Shown: piece after piece, positions 22,001 through 33,500 of the stretch
How positions within the stretch are numbered: the first letter of the stretch is position 1
Layout: each line of letters opens with the position of its first letter
Assembly (NCBI GenBank): GCA_030180135.1
Contig: CM058237.1
Coordinates: forward strand, 107,337,904 to 107,401,903
Source: Orychophragmus violaceus
Taxonomy: Eukaryota > Streptophyta > Magnoliopsida > Brassicales > Brassicaceae
Reading direction: 5' to 3'
DNA: 64,000 bases
The notes under the pieces: model-generated
Told to the model about the DNA's origin: nothing
Seen by the model: the letters and a program-made list of their open reading frames with translations, nothing else
The model's database searches: none
Made by a program: the position numbers and the translations under genes

Positions 22001-22616
22001 TTGAGAGGTTTGGGTCTTGATAGTTTCAAAAAAACTCTAGTCAATTTTTTCGGGTCAAGGAACCTTGGTTCTCGGTAGGCTATAACCTTCCCACGGTGTA
22101 TAGACGGGTTTTTCGGGTCATTTGTTTTCCACCAATTTCTTCACCATACCTCTTTTATATCCCATTTTAAGGGTTTTGGTCATGATAGTTTCAAAAAAAC
22201 TCGATCCAATTCTTCCTGGGTCATGGAAACTTGCATTTTGGCCTTAGAATCCTTCTCGGCGGTGCATCTGGTCAGGATAATCCATCACGTCAGTCAGTAT
22301 GGCCGAGATAGTCCTTCCCGTCAGTCCATTAGGAGGTTTTGGCCTTAGGATCCTTCCCCCGGTGGATAGAATCAGTTTATCCTATCCCGTCATTTGTTTT
22401 CCACCAATTTCTTCACCAGACCTCTTTGTTATCCATTTGAGAGGTTTGGGTTTCAAAAAAACTCGAGTCAATTTTTTCGGGTCAAGGAACCTTGGTTCTC
22501 GGTAGGCTATAACCTTCCCACGGTGTATAGACGGGTTTTTCGGGTCATTTGTTTTCCACCAATTTCTTCACCAGACCTCTTTTATATCCCATTTTAAGGG
22601 TTTTGGTCATGATAGT
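19088..22616 (+). repeat. 3529-bp higher-order repeat, copy 3
   Basis: The offset of 3529 bp holds until about 22616. There the next A-tract is followed by CTCGAGTCAATTCTTCC instead of CTCGATCCAATTC, and the sequence jumps back to a position equivalent to about 21085. It has TTTTTTCGGGTCAAGG near 20938, where copies 1 and 2 have TTTTTTCGTGTCAAGG. Confidence 0.92.
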
Positions 22617-24796
22617 TTCAAAAAAACTCGAGTCAATTCTTCCTGGGTCATGGAAACTTGCATTTTGGCCTTAGAATCCTTCTCGGCGGTGCATCTGGTC
22701 AGGATAATCCATCCCGTTAGTCAGTATGGCCGAGATAGTCCTTCCCGTCAGTCCATTAGGAGGTTTTGGCCTTAGGATCCTTCCCCCGGTGGATAGAATC
22801 AGTTTATACTATCCCGTCATTGTTTTTTCCACCAATTTCTTCACCAGACCTCTTTGTTATCCATTTGAGAGGTTTGGGTCTTGATAGTTTCAAAAAAACT
22901 CGAGTCAATTTTTTCGGGTCAAGGAACCTTGGTTCTCGGTAGGCTATAACCTTCCCACGGTGTATAGACGGGTTTTTCGGGTCATTTGTTTTCCACCAAT
23001 TTCTTCACCAGACCTCTTTTATATCCCATTTTAAGGGTTTTGGTCATGATAGTTTCAAAAAAACACGATCCAATTCTTCCTGGGTCATGGAAACTTGCAT
23101 TTTGTCCTTAGAATCCTTCTCGGCGGTGCATCTGGTCAGGATAATCCATCCCGTTAGTCAGTATGGCCGAGATAGTCCTTCCCGTCAGTTCGTTTCCGTC
23201 CCGTCAGTCATTCTGGCCGCGAGAATGCTAGTCCTTTGTTGTTTTGGCCGAGGGATTCCACACCTTACGTCATTTAGGGTGGTTTTTTGGCCTTAGGATC
23301 CTTCCCGGCGGTTGCATCCGGTCATGATAATCCATCCCGTCAGTCAGTATGGCCGAGATAGTCCTTCACGTCAGTCCATTAGGAGGTTTAGGCCTTAGGA
23401 TCCTTCCCCCGGTGGATAGAATCAGTTTATCCTATCCCGTCATTGTTTTTTCCACCAATTTCTTCACCAGACCTCTTTGTTATCCATTTGAGAGGTTTGG
23501 GTCTTGATAGTTTCAAAAAAACTCTAGTCAATTTTTTCGGGTCAAGGAACCTTGGTTCTCGGTAGGCTATAACCTTCCCACGGTGTATAGACGGGTTTTT
23601 CGGGTCATTTGTTTTCCACCAATTTCTTCACCATACCTCTTTTATATCCCATTTTAAGGGTTTTGGTCATGATAGTTTCAAAAAAACTCGATCCAATTCT
23701 TCCTGGGTCATGGAAACTTGCATTTTGGCCTTAGAATCCTTCTCGGCGGTGCATCTGGTCAGGATAATCCATCCCGTTAGTCAGTATGGCCGAGATAGTC
23801 CTTCCCGTCAGTTCGTTTCCATCCCGTTAGTCAGTATGGCCGAGATAGTCCGTCACGTCAGTTCGTTTCCGTCCCGTCAGTCATTCTGGCCGCGAGAATG
23901 CTAGTCCTTTGTTGTTTTGGCCGAGGGATTCCACACCTTACGTCATTTAGGGTGGTTTTTTGGCCTTAGGATCCTTCCCGGCGGTTGCATCCGGTCATGA
24001 TAATCCATCCCGTCAGTCAGTATGGCCGAGATAGTCCTTCACGTCAGTCCATTAGGAGGTTTTGGCCTTAGGATCCTTCCCCCGGTGGATAGAATCAGTT
24101 TATCCTATCCCGTCATTGTTTTTTCCACCAATTTCTTCACCAGACCTCTTTGTTATCCATTTGAGAGGTTTGGGTCTTGATAGTTTCAAAAAAACTCTAG
24201 TCAATTTTTTCGGGTCAAGGAACCTTGGTTCTCGGTAGGCTATAACCTTCCCACGGTGTATAGACGGGTTTTTCGGGTCATTTGTTTTCCACCAATTTCT
24301 TCACCATACCTCTTTTATATCCCATTTTAAGGGTTTTGGTCATGATAGTTTCAAAAAAACTCGATCCAATTCTTCCTGGGTCATGGAAACTTGCATTTTG
24401 GCCTTAGAATCCTTCTCGGCGGTGCATCTGGTCAGGATAATCCATCACGTTAGTCAGTATGGCCAAGATAGTCCTTCCCGTCAGTCCATTAGGAGGTTTT
24501 GGCCTTAGGATCCTTCCCCCGGTGGATAGAATCAGTTTATCCTATCCCGTCATTGTTTTTTCCACCAATTTCTTCACCAGACCTCTTTGTTATCCATTTG
24601 AGAGGTTTGGGTCTTGATAGTTTCAAAAAAACTCGAGTCAATTTTTTCGGGTCAAGGAACCTTGGTTCTCGGTAAGCTATAACCTTCCCACGGTGTATAG
24701 ACGGGTTTTTCGGGTCATTTGTTTTCCACCAATTTCTTCACCAGACCTCTTTTATATCCCATTTTAAGGGTTTTGGTCATGATAGTTTCAAAAAAA
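22617..24796 (+). repeat. Mosaic block derived from the 3529-bp family
   Basis: Its first part repeats the segment starting near 21085 at an offset of about 1537 bp, including the AAACACGATCC monomer. It then has module C near 23218 and 23898 and returns to plain monomers. Its start (CTCGAGTCAATTC at 22627) recurs at 24797, 2170 bp later, and roughly the first 0.9 kb is shared with the next block. Confidence 0.82.
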
Positions 24797-26284
24797 CTCG
24801 AGTCAATTCTTCCTGGGTCATGGAAACTTGCATTTTGGCCTTAGAATCCTTCTCGGCGGTGCATCTGGTCAGGATAATCCATCCCGTTAGTCAGTATGGC
24901 CGAGATAGTCCTTCCCGTCAGTCCATTAGGAGGTTTTGGCCTTAGGATCCTTCCCCCGGTGGATAGAATCAGTTTATACTATCCCGTCATTGTTTTTTCC
25001 ACCAATTTCTTCACCAGACCTCTTTGTTATCCATTTGAGAGGTTTGGGTCTTGATAGTTTCAAAAAAACTCGAGTCAATTTTTTCGGGTCAAGGAACCTT
25101 GGTTCTCGGTAGGCTATAACCTTCCCACGGTGTATAGACGGGTTTTTCGGGTCATTTGTTTTCCACCAATTTCTTCACCAGACCTCTTTTATATCCCATT
25201 TTAAGGGTTTTGGTCATGATAGTTTCAAAAAAACACGATCCAATTCTTCCTGGGTCATGGAAACTTGCATTTTGTCCTTAGAATCCTTCTCGGCGGTGCA
25301 TCTGGTCAGGATAATCCATCCCGTTAGTCAGTATGGCCGAGATAGTCCTTCCCGTCAGTTCGTTTCCGTCCCGTCAGTCATTCTGGCCGCGAGAATGCTA
25401 GTCCTTTGTTGTTTTGGCCGAGGGATTCCACACCTTACGTCATTTAGGGTGGTTTTTTGGCCTTAGGATCCTTCCCGGCGGTTTCATCCGGTCATGATAA
25501 TCCATCCCGTCAGTCAGTATGGCCGAGATAGTCCTTCACGTCAGTCCATTAGAAGGTTTTGGCCTTAGGATCCTTCCCCCGGTGGATAGAATCAGTTTAT
25601 CCTATCCCGTCATTGTTTTTTCCACCAATTTCTTCACCAGACCTCTTTGTTATCCATTTGAGAGGTTTTGGTCTTGATAGTTTCAAAAAAAACTCGAGTC
25701 AATTTTTTCGGGTCAAGGAACCTTGGTTCTCGGTAGGCTATAACCTTCCCACGGTGTATAGACGGGTTTTTCGGGTCATTTGTTTTCCACCAATTTCTTC
25801 AACAGACCTCTTTTATATCCCATTTTGAGGGTTTTGGTCATGATAGTTTCAAAAAAACTCGATCCAATTCTTCCTGGGTCATGGAAACTTGTATTTTGGC
25901 CTTAGAATCCTTCTCGGCGGTGCATCTGGTCAGGATAATCCATCACGTCAGTCAGTATGGCCGAGATAGTCCTTCCCGTCAGTCCATTAGGAGGTTTTGG
26001 CCTTAGGATCCTTCCCCCGGTGGATAGAATCAGTTTATCCTATCCCGTCATTTGTTTTCCACCAATTTCTTCACCAGACCTCTTTGTTATCCATTTGAGA
26101 GGTTTGGGTTTCAAAAAAACTCGAGTCAATTTTTTCGGGTCAAGGAACCTTGGTTCTCGGTAGGCTATAACCTTCCCACGGTGTATAGACGGGTTTTTCG
26201 GGTCATTTGTTTTCCACCAATTTCTTCACCAGACCTCTTTTATATCCTATTTTAAGGGTTTTGGTCATGATAGTTTCAAAAAAA
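24797..26284 (+). repeat. 1488-bp higher-order repeat, copy 1
   Basis: CTCGAGTCAATTCTTCC at 24797 recurs at 26285, and marks such as TTGTCCTTAGAATCC (near 25272 and 26760), CTTCAACAGACC (near 25797 and 27285) and CCATTTTGAGGG (near 25821 and 27309) all keep the 1488-bp step. The unit is three monomer blocks, one of them with module C and one with the 9-bp deletion. Confidence 0.9.
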
Positions 26285-27772
26285 CTCGAGTCAATTCTTC
26301 CTGGGTCATGGAAACTTGCATTTTGGCCTTAGAATCCTTCTCGGCGGTGCATCTGGTCAGGATAATCCATCCCGTTAGTCAGTATGGCCGAGATAGTCCT
26401 TCCCGTCAGTCCATTAGGAGGTTTTGGCCTTAGGATCCTTCCCCCGGTGGATAGAATCAGTTTATACTATCCCGTCATTGTTTTTTCCACCAATTTCTTC
26501 ACCAGACCTCTTTGTTATCCATTTGAGAGGTTTGGGTCTTGATAGTTTCAAAAAAACTCGAGTCAATTTTTTCGGGTCAAGGAACCTTGGTTCTCGGTAG
26601 GCTATAACCTTCCCACGGTGTATAGACGGGTTTTTCGGGTCATTTGTTTTCCACCAATTTCTTCACCAGACCTCTTTTATATCCCATTTTAAGGGTTTTG
26701 GTCATGATAGTTTCAAAAAAACACGATCCAATTCTTCCTGGGTCATGGAAACTTGCATTTTGTCCTTAGAATCCTTCTCGGCGGTGCATCTGGTCAGGAT
26801 AATCCATCCCGTTAGTCAGTATGGCCGAGATAGTCCTTCCCGTCAGTTCGTTTCCGTCCCGTCAGTCATTCTGGCCGCGAGAATGCTAGTCCTTTGTTGT
26901 TTTGGCCGAGGGATTCCACACCTTACGTCATTTAGGGTGGTTTTTTGGCCTTAGGATCCTTCCCGGCGGTTGCATCCGGTCATGATAATCCATCCCGTCA
27001 GTCAGTATGGCCGAGATAGTCCTTCAAGTCAGTTCATTAGGAGTTTTTGGCCTTAGGATCCTTCCCCCGGTGGATAGAATCAGTTTATCCTATCCCGTCA
27101 TTGTTTTTTCCACCAATTTCTTCACCAGACCTCTTTGTTATCCATTTGAGAGGTTTGGGTCTTGATAGTTTCAAAAAAAACTCGAGTCAATTTTTTCGGG
27201 TCAAGGAACCTTGGTTCTCGGTAGGCTATAACCTTCCCACGGTGTATAGACGGGTTTTTCGGGTCATTTGTTTTCCACCAATTTCTTCAACAGACCTCTT
27301 TTATATCCCATTTTGAGGGTTTTGGTCATGATAGTTTCAAAAAAACTCGATCCAATTCTTCCTGGGTCATGGAAACTTGCATTTTGGCCTTAGAATCCTT
27401 CTCGGCGGTGCATCTGGTCAGGATAATCCATCACGTCAGTCAGTATGGCCGAGATAGTCCTTCCCGTCAGTCCATTAGGAGGTTTTGGCCTTAGGATCCT
27501 TCCCCCGGTGGATAGAATCAGTTTATCCTATCCCGTCATTTGTTTTCCACCAATTTCTTCACCAGACCTCTTTGTTATCCATTTGAGAGGTTTGGGTTTC
27601 AAAAAAACTCGAGTCAATTTTTTCGGGTCAAGGAACCTTGGTTCTCGGTAGGCTATAACCTTCCCACGGTGTATAGACGGGTTTTTCGGGTCATTTGTTT
27701 TCCACCAATTTCTTCACCAGACCTCTTTTATATCCCATTTTAAGGGTTTTGGTCATGATAGTTTCAAAAAAA
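26285..27772 (+). repeat. 1488-bp higher-order repeat, copy 2
   Basis: This is the second copy of the 1488-bp unit. Small differences from copy 1 include GAGTTTTTGGCC near 27042 in place of AAGGTTTTGGCC, and GGTTTGGGTC in place of GGTTTTGGTC near 27150. It ends at about 27772 where the next A-tract is followed by CTCGATCC. The same stretch (27047 onward) is also found again near 46167. Confidence 0.9.
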
Positions 27773-28135
27773 CTCGATCCAATTCTTCCTGGGTCATGGA
27801 AACTTGCATTTTGGCCTTAGAATCCTTCTCGGCGGTGCATCTGGTCAGGATAATCCATCACGTCAGTCAGTATGGCCGAGATAGTCCTTCCCGTCAGTTC
27901 GTTTCCATCCCGTTAGTCAGTATGGCCGAGATAGTCCTTCACGTCAGTTCGTTTCCATCCCGTCAGTAATTCTGGCCGCGAGAATGCTAGTCCTTTGTTT
28001 TTTTGGCCGAGGGATTCCACACCTTACGTCATTTAGGGTGGTTTTTTGGCCTTAGGATCCTTCCCGGCGGTTGCATCCGGTCATGATAATCCATCCCGTC
28101 AGTCAGTATGGCCGAGATAGTCCTTCACGTCAGTC

Positions 28136-28407
28136 CATTAGGAGGTTTTGGCCTTAGGATCCTTCCCCCGGTGGATAGAATCAGTTTATCCTATCCCGTC
28201 ATTGTTTTTTCCACCAATTTCTTCACCAGACCTCTTTGTTATCCATTTGAGAGGTTTGGGTCTTGATAGTTTCAAAAAAACTCGAGTCAATTCTTCCTGG
28301 GTCATGGAAACTTGCATTTTGGCCTTAGAATCCTTCTCGGCGGTGCATCTGGTCAGGATAATCCATCCCGTTAGTCAGTATGGCCGAGATAGTCCTTCCC
28401 GTAAGTC
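28136..28407 (+). repeat. 272-bp monomer: fusion of subunits a and b
   Basis: CATTAGGAGG occurs at 28136 and the next CCATTAGGAGG places the following start at 28408, so this monomer is 272 bp, exactly 164 bp shorter than 436. It begins as subunit a (GGTCTTGATAGTTTC, A-tract, CTCGAGTCAATT) and continues as subunit b (CTTCCTGGGTCATGG). This is the product expected from exchange between homologous a and b subunits. Confidence 0.9.
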
Positions 28408-31303
28408 CATTAGGAGGTTTTGGCCTTAGGATCCTTCCCCCGGTGGATAGAATCAATTTATACTATCCCGTCATTGTTTTTTCCACCAATTTCTTCACCA
28501 GACCTCTTTGTTATCCATTTGAGAGGTTTGGGTCTTGATAGTTTCAAAAAAACTCGAGTCAATTTTTTCGGGTCAAGGAACCTTGGTTCTCGGTAGGCTA
28601 TAACCTTCCCACGGTGTATAGACGGGTTTTTCGGGTCATTTGTTTTCCACCAATTTCTTCACCAGACCTCTTTTATATCCCATTTTAAGGGTTTGGTCAT
28701 GATAGTTTCAAAAAAACTCGATCCAATTCTTCCTGGGTCATGGAAACTTGCATTTTGGCCTTAGAATCTTTCTCGGCGGTGCATCTGGTCAGGATAATCC
28801 ATCCCGTTAGTCAGTATGGCCGAGATAGTCCTTCCCGTCAGTTCGTTTCCATCCCGTTAGTCAGTATGGCCGAGATAGTCCGTCACGTCAGTTCATTTCC
28901 GTCCCGACAGTCATTCTGGCCGCGAGAATGCTAGTCCTTTGTTGTTTTGGCCGAGGGATTCCACACCTTACGTCATTTAGGGTGGTTTTTTGGCCTTAGG
29001 ATCCTTCCCGGCGGTTGCATCCGGTCATGATAATCCATCCCGTCAGTCAGTATGGCCGAGATAGTCCTTCACGTCAGTTCATTAGGAGTTTTTGGCCTTA
29101 GGATCCTTCCCCCGGTGGATAGAATCAGTTTATCCTATCCCGTCATTGTTTTTTCCACCAATTTCTTCACCAGACCTCTTTGTTATCCATTTGAGAGGTT
29201 TGGGTCTTGATAGTTTCAAAAAAAATCGAGTCAATTTTTTCGGGTCAAGGAACCTTGGTTCTCGGTAGGCTATAACCTTCCCACGGTGTATAGACGGGTT
29301 ATTCGGGTCATTTGTTTTCCACCAATTTCTTCACCAGACCACTTTTATATCCCATTTTAAGGGTTTTGGTCATGATAGTTTCAAATAAACTCGATCCAAT
29401 TCTTCCTGGGTCATGGAAACTTGCATTTTGGCCTTAGAATCCTTCTCGGCGGTGCATCTGGTCAGGATAATCCATCACGTCAGTCAGTATGGCCGAGATA
29501 GTCCTTCCCGTCAGTCCATTAGGAGGTTTTGGCCTTAGGATCCTTCCCCCGGTGGATAGAATCAGTTTATCCTATCCCGTCATTTGTTTTCCACCAATTT
29601 CTTCACCAGACCTCTTTGTTATCCATTTGAGAGGTTTGGGTTTCAAAAAAACTCGAGTCAATTTTTTCGGGTCATGGAACCTTGGTTCTCGGTAGGCTAT
29701 AACCTTCCCACAGTGTATAGACGGGTTTTTCGGGTCATTTGTTTTCCACCAATTTCTTCACCAGACCTCTTTTATATCCCATTTTAAGGGTTTTGGTCAT
29801 GATAGTTTCAAAAAAACTCGATCCAATTCTTCCTGGGTCATGGAAACTTGCATTTTGGCCTTAGAATCCTTCTCGGCGGTGCATCTGGTCAGGATAATCC
29901 ATCCCGTTAGTCAGTATGGCCGAGATAGTCCTTCCCGTCAGTCCATTAGGAGGTTTTGGCCTTAGGATCCTTCCCCCGGTGGATAGAATCAGTTTATCCT
30001 ATCCCGTCACTGTTTTTTCCACCAATTTCTTCACCAGACCTCTTTGTTATCTATTTGAGAGGTTTGGGTCTTGATAGTTTCAAAAAAACTCGAATCAATT
30101 TTTTCGGGTCAAGGAACCTTGGTTCTCGGTAGGCTATAACCTTCCCACGGTGTATAGACGGTTTTTTCGGGTCATTTGTTTTCCACCAATTTCTTCACCA
30201 GACCTCTTTTATATCCCATTTTAAGGGTTTTGGTCATGATAGTTTCAAAAAAACTCGATCCAATTCTTCCTGGGTCATGGAAACTTGCATTTTGGCCTTA
30301 GAATCCTTCTCGGCGGTGCATCTGGTCAGGATAATCCATCCCGTTAGTCAGTATGGCCGAGATAGTCCTTCCCATCAGTCCATTAGGAGGTTTTGGCCTT
30401 AGGATCCTTCCCCCGGTGGATAGAATCAGTTTATCCTATCCCGTCATTGTTTTTTCCACCAATTTCTTCACCAGACCTCTTTGTTATCCATTTGAGAGGT
30501 TTGGGTCTTGATAGTTTAAAAAAAACTCGAGTCAATTTTTTCGGGTCAAGGAACCTTGGTTCTCGGTAGGCTATAACCTTCCCACGGTGTATAGACGGGT
30601 TTTTCGGGTCATTTGTTTTCCACCAATTTCTTCACCAGACCTCTTTTATATCCCATTTTAAGGGTTTTGGTCATGATAGTTTCAAAAAAACTCGATCCAA
30701 TTCTTCCTGGGTCATGGAAACTTGCATTTTGCCTTAGAATCCTTCTCGGCGGTGCATCTGGTCAGGATAATCCATCCCGTTAGTCAGTATGGCCGAGATA
30801 GTCCTTCCCGTCAGTCCATTAGGAGGTTTTGGCCTTAGGATCCTTCCCCGATGGATAGAATCAGTTTATCTTATCCCGTCATTGTTTTTTCCACCAATTT
30901 CTTCACCAGACCTCTTTGTTATCCATTTGAGAGGTTTGGGTCTTGATAGTTTGAAAAAAACTCCAGTCAATTTTTTTCGGGTCATGGAACCTTGGTTCTC
31001 GGTAGGCTATAACCTTCCCACGGTGTATAGACGGGTTTTTCGGGTCATTTTCTTTCCACCAATTTCTTCACCAGACCTCTTTTATATCCCATTTTAAGGG
31101 TTTTGGTCATGATAGTTTCAAAAAAACTCGATCCAATTCTTCCTGGGTCATGGAAACTTGCATTTTGGCCTTAAAATCCTTCTCGGCGGTGCATCTAGTC
31201 AGGATAATCCATCACGTCAGTCAGTATGGCCGAGATAGTCCTTCCCGTCAGTTCGTTTCCATCCCGTTAGTCAGTATGGCCGAGATAGTCCTTCACGTCA
31301 GTT

Positions 31304-31411
31304 CATTACGAGGTTTTGGCCTTAGGATCCTTCCCCCGGTGGATAGAATCAGTTTATCCTATCCCGTCATTCTTTTTTCCACCAATTTCTTCACCAGACC
31401 TCTTTGTTATC
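31304..31411 (+). repeat. 108-bp truncated monomer
   Basis: A monomer starting CATTACGAGG at 31304 is broken off after CTCTTTGTTATCC and joined to the next CATTAGGAGG at 31412, a 108-bp step. CCATT occurs in both parents (TATCCATTTGAG and GTCCATTAGG), so the join lies in a 5-base shared sequence. The same truncated monomer occurs near 50161 and 51629. Confidence 0.88.
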
Positions 31412-31484
31412 CATTAGGAGGTTTTGGCCTTAGGATCCTTCCCCCGGTGGATAGAGTCAGCTTATCCTATCCTGTCATTGTTTT

Positions 31485-32156
31485 TTCCACCAATTTCTTC
31501 ACCAGACCTCTTTGTTATCCATTTGAGAGGTTTGGGTCTTGATAGTTTCAAAAAAACTCGAGTCAATTTTTTCGGGTCAAGGAACCTTGGTTCTCGGTAG
31601 GCTATAACCTTCCCACGGTGTATAGACGGGTTTTTCGGGTCATTTGTTTTCCACCAATTTCTTCACCAGACCTCTTTTATATCCCATTTTAAGGGTTTTG
31701 GTCATGATAGTTTCAAAAAAACTCGATCCAATTCTTCCTGGGTCATGGAAACTTGCATTTTGGCCTTAGAATCCTTCTCGGCGGTGCATCTGGTCAGGAT
31801 AATCCATCCCGTTAGTCAGTTTGGCCAAGATAGTCCTTTTCGTCATTTTGTTTCCATCCCGTTAGTCAGTATGGCTGAGATAGTCCTTCACGTCAGTTCG
31901 TTTCCGTCCCGTCAGTCATTCTGGCCGCGAGAATGCTAGTCCTTTGTTGTTTTGGCCGAGGGATTCCACACCTTACGTCATTTAGTGTGGTTTTTTGGCC
32001 TTAGGATCCTTCCCGGCGGTTCATCCGGTCATGATAATCCATCCCGTCAATCAGTATGGCCGAGACAGTCCTTCCCATCAGTCCATTAGGATTTTTTGGC
32101 CTTAGGATCCTTCCCCCGGTGGATAGAATCAGTTTATCCTATCCCGTCATTGTTTT
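31485..32156 (+). repeat. 672-bp higher-order repeat, copy 1
   Basis: The marker CAGTTTGGCCAAG lies at 31817, 32489 and 33161, exactly 672 bp apart, together with GGATTTTTTGGCC at about 32087, 32759 and 33431. The unit is one 436-type monomer plus 50-bp sub-repeat and module C sequence. The left limit is set where TCAGCTTATCCTATCCTG (31456-31478) differs from the later copies. Confidence 0.92.
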
Positions 32157-32828
32157 TTCCACCAATTTCTTCACCAGACCTCTTTGTTATCCATTTGAGA
32201 GGTTTGGGTCTTGATAGTTTCAAAAAAACTCGAGTCAATTTTTTCGGGTCAAGGAACCTTGGTTCTCGGTAGGCTATAACCTTCCCACGGTGTATAGACG
32301 GGTTTTTCGGGTCATTTGTTTTCCACCAATTTCTTCACCAGACCTCTTTTATATCCCATTTTAAGGGTTTTGGTCATGATAGTTTCAAAAAAACTCGATC
32401 CAATTCTTCCTGGGTCATGGAAACTTGCATTTTGGCCTTAGAATCCTTCTCGGCGGTGCATCTGGTCAGGATAATCCATCCCGTTAGTCAGTTTGGCCAA
32501 GATAGTCCTTTTCGTCATTTTGTTTCCATCCCGTTAGTCAGTATGGCTGAGATAGTCCTTCACGTCAGTTCGTTTCCGTCCCGTCAGTCATTCTGGCCGC
32601 GAGAATGCTAGTCCTTTGTTGTTTTGGCCGAGGGATTCCACACCTTACGTCATTTAGTGTGGTTTTTTGGCCTTAGGATCCTTCCCGGCGGTTCATCCGG
32701 TCATGATAATCCATCCCGTCAATCAGTATGGCCGAGACAGTCCTTCCCATCAGTCCATTAGGATTTTTTGGCCTTAGGATCCTTCCCCCGGTGGATAGAA
32801 TCAGTTTATCCTATCCCGTCATTGTTTT
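32157..32828 (+). repeat. 672-bp higher-order repeat, copy 2
   Basis: I see no differences from copy 1 across the unit, which points to very recent amplification or very effective homogenisation. It contains module C near 32597 with the TTTAGTGTGG variant typical of this subfamily. Confidence 0.92.
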
Positions 32829-33500
32829 TTCCACCAATTTCTTCACCAGACCTCTTTGTTATCCATTTGAGAGGTTTGGGTCTTGATAGTTTCAAAAAAA
32901 CTCGAGTCAATTTTTTCGGGTCAAGGAACCTTGGTTCTCGGTAGGCTATAACCTTCCCACGGTGTATAGACGGGTTTTTCGGGTCATTTGTTTTCCACCA
33001 ATTTCTTCACCAGACCTCTTTTATATCCCATTTTAAGGGTTTTGGTCATGATAGTTTCAAAAAAACTCGATCCAATTCTTCCTGGGTCATGGAAACTTGC
33101 ATTTTGGCCTTAGAATCCTTCTCGGCGGTGCATCTGGTCAGGATAATCCATCCCGTTAGTCAGTTTGGCCAAGATAGTCCTTTTCGTCATTTTGTTTCCA
33201 TCCCGTTAGTCAGTATGGCTGAGATAGTCCTTCACGTCAGTTCGTTTCCGTCCCGTCAGTCATTCTGGCCGCGAGAATGCTAGTCCTTTGTTGTTTTGGC
33301 CGAGGGATTCCACACCTTACGTCATTTAGTGTGGTTTTTTGGCCTTAGGATCCTTCCCGGCGGTTCATCCGGTCATGATAATCCATCCCGTCAATCAGTA
33401 TGGCCGAGACAGTCCTTCCCATCAGTCCATTAGGATTTTTTGGCCTTAGGATCCTTCCCCCGGTGGATAGAATCAGTTTATCCTATCCCGTCATTGTTTT
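32829..33500 (+). repeat. 672-bp higher-order repeat, copy 3
   Basis: This is the third copy. Its marker at 33161 is also the first marker of the 3514-bp HOR, so this 672-bp copy overlaps the start of that larger unit. Sequence leaves the 672-bp pattern beyond about 33796, where CTCGACGGTGC appears. Confidence 0.9.

Larger units (their letters stand above)
27773..31484 (+). repeat. Mosaic monomer block with two short variant monomers
   Basis: It contains module C near 27976 and 28919, a 272-bp monomer (28136-28407), a monomer with A-tract variants AAAAATCGAG and CAAATAAACTCG (29217-29390), then four or so plain monomers, and a 108-bp truncated monomer at 31304. Much of it has a counterpart at 47-51.8 kb. 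No gene is visible. Confidence 0.85.

Noticed and set aside
31150..31542. 130-codon open frame repeated at 50007 and 51475 as a conserved gene family
   Set aside because: The repetition comes from the segmental duplicate. The frame spans the 108-bp truncated monomer and contains the same peptide stretch twice because the DNA is repeated. No domain or start context supports coding.
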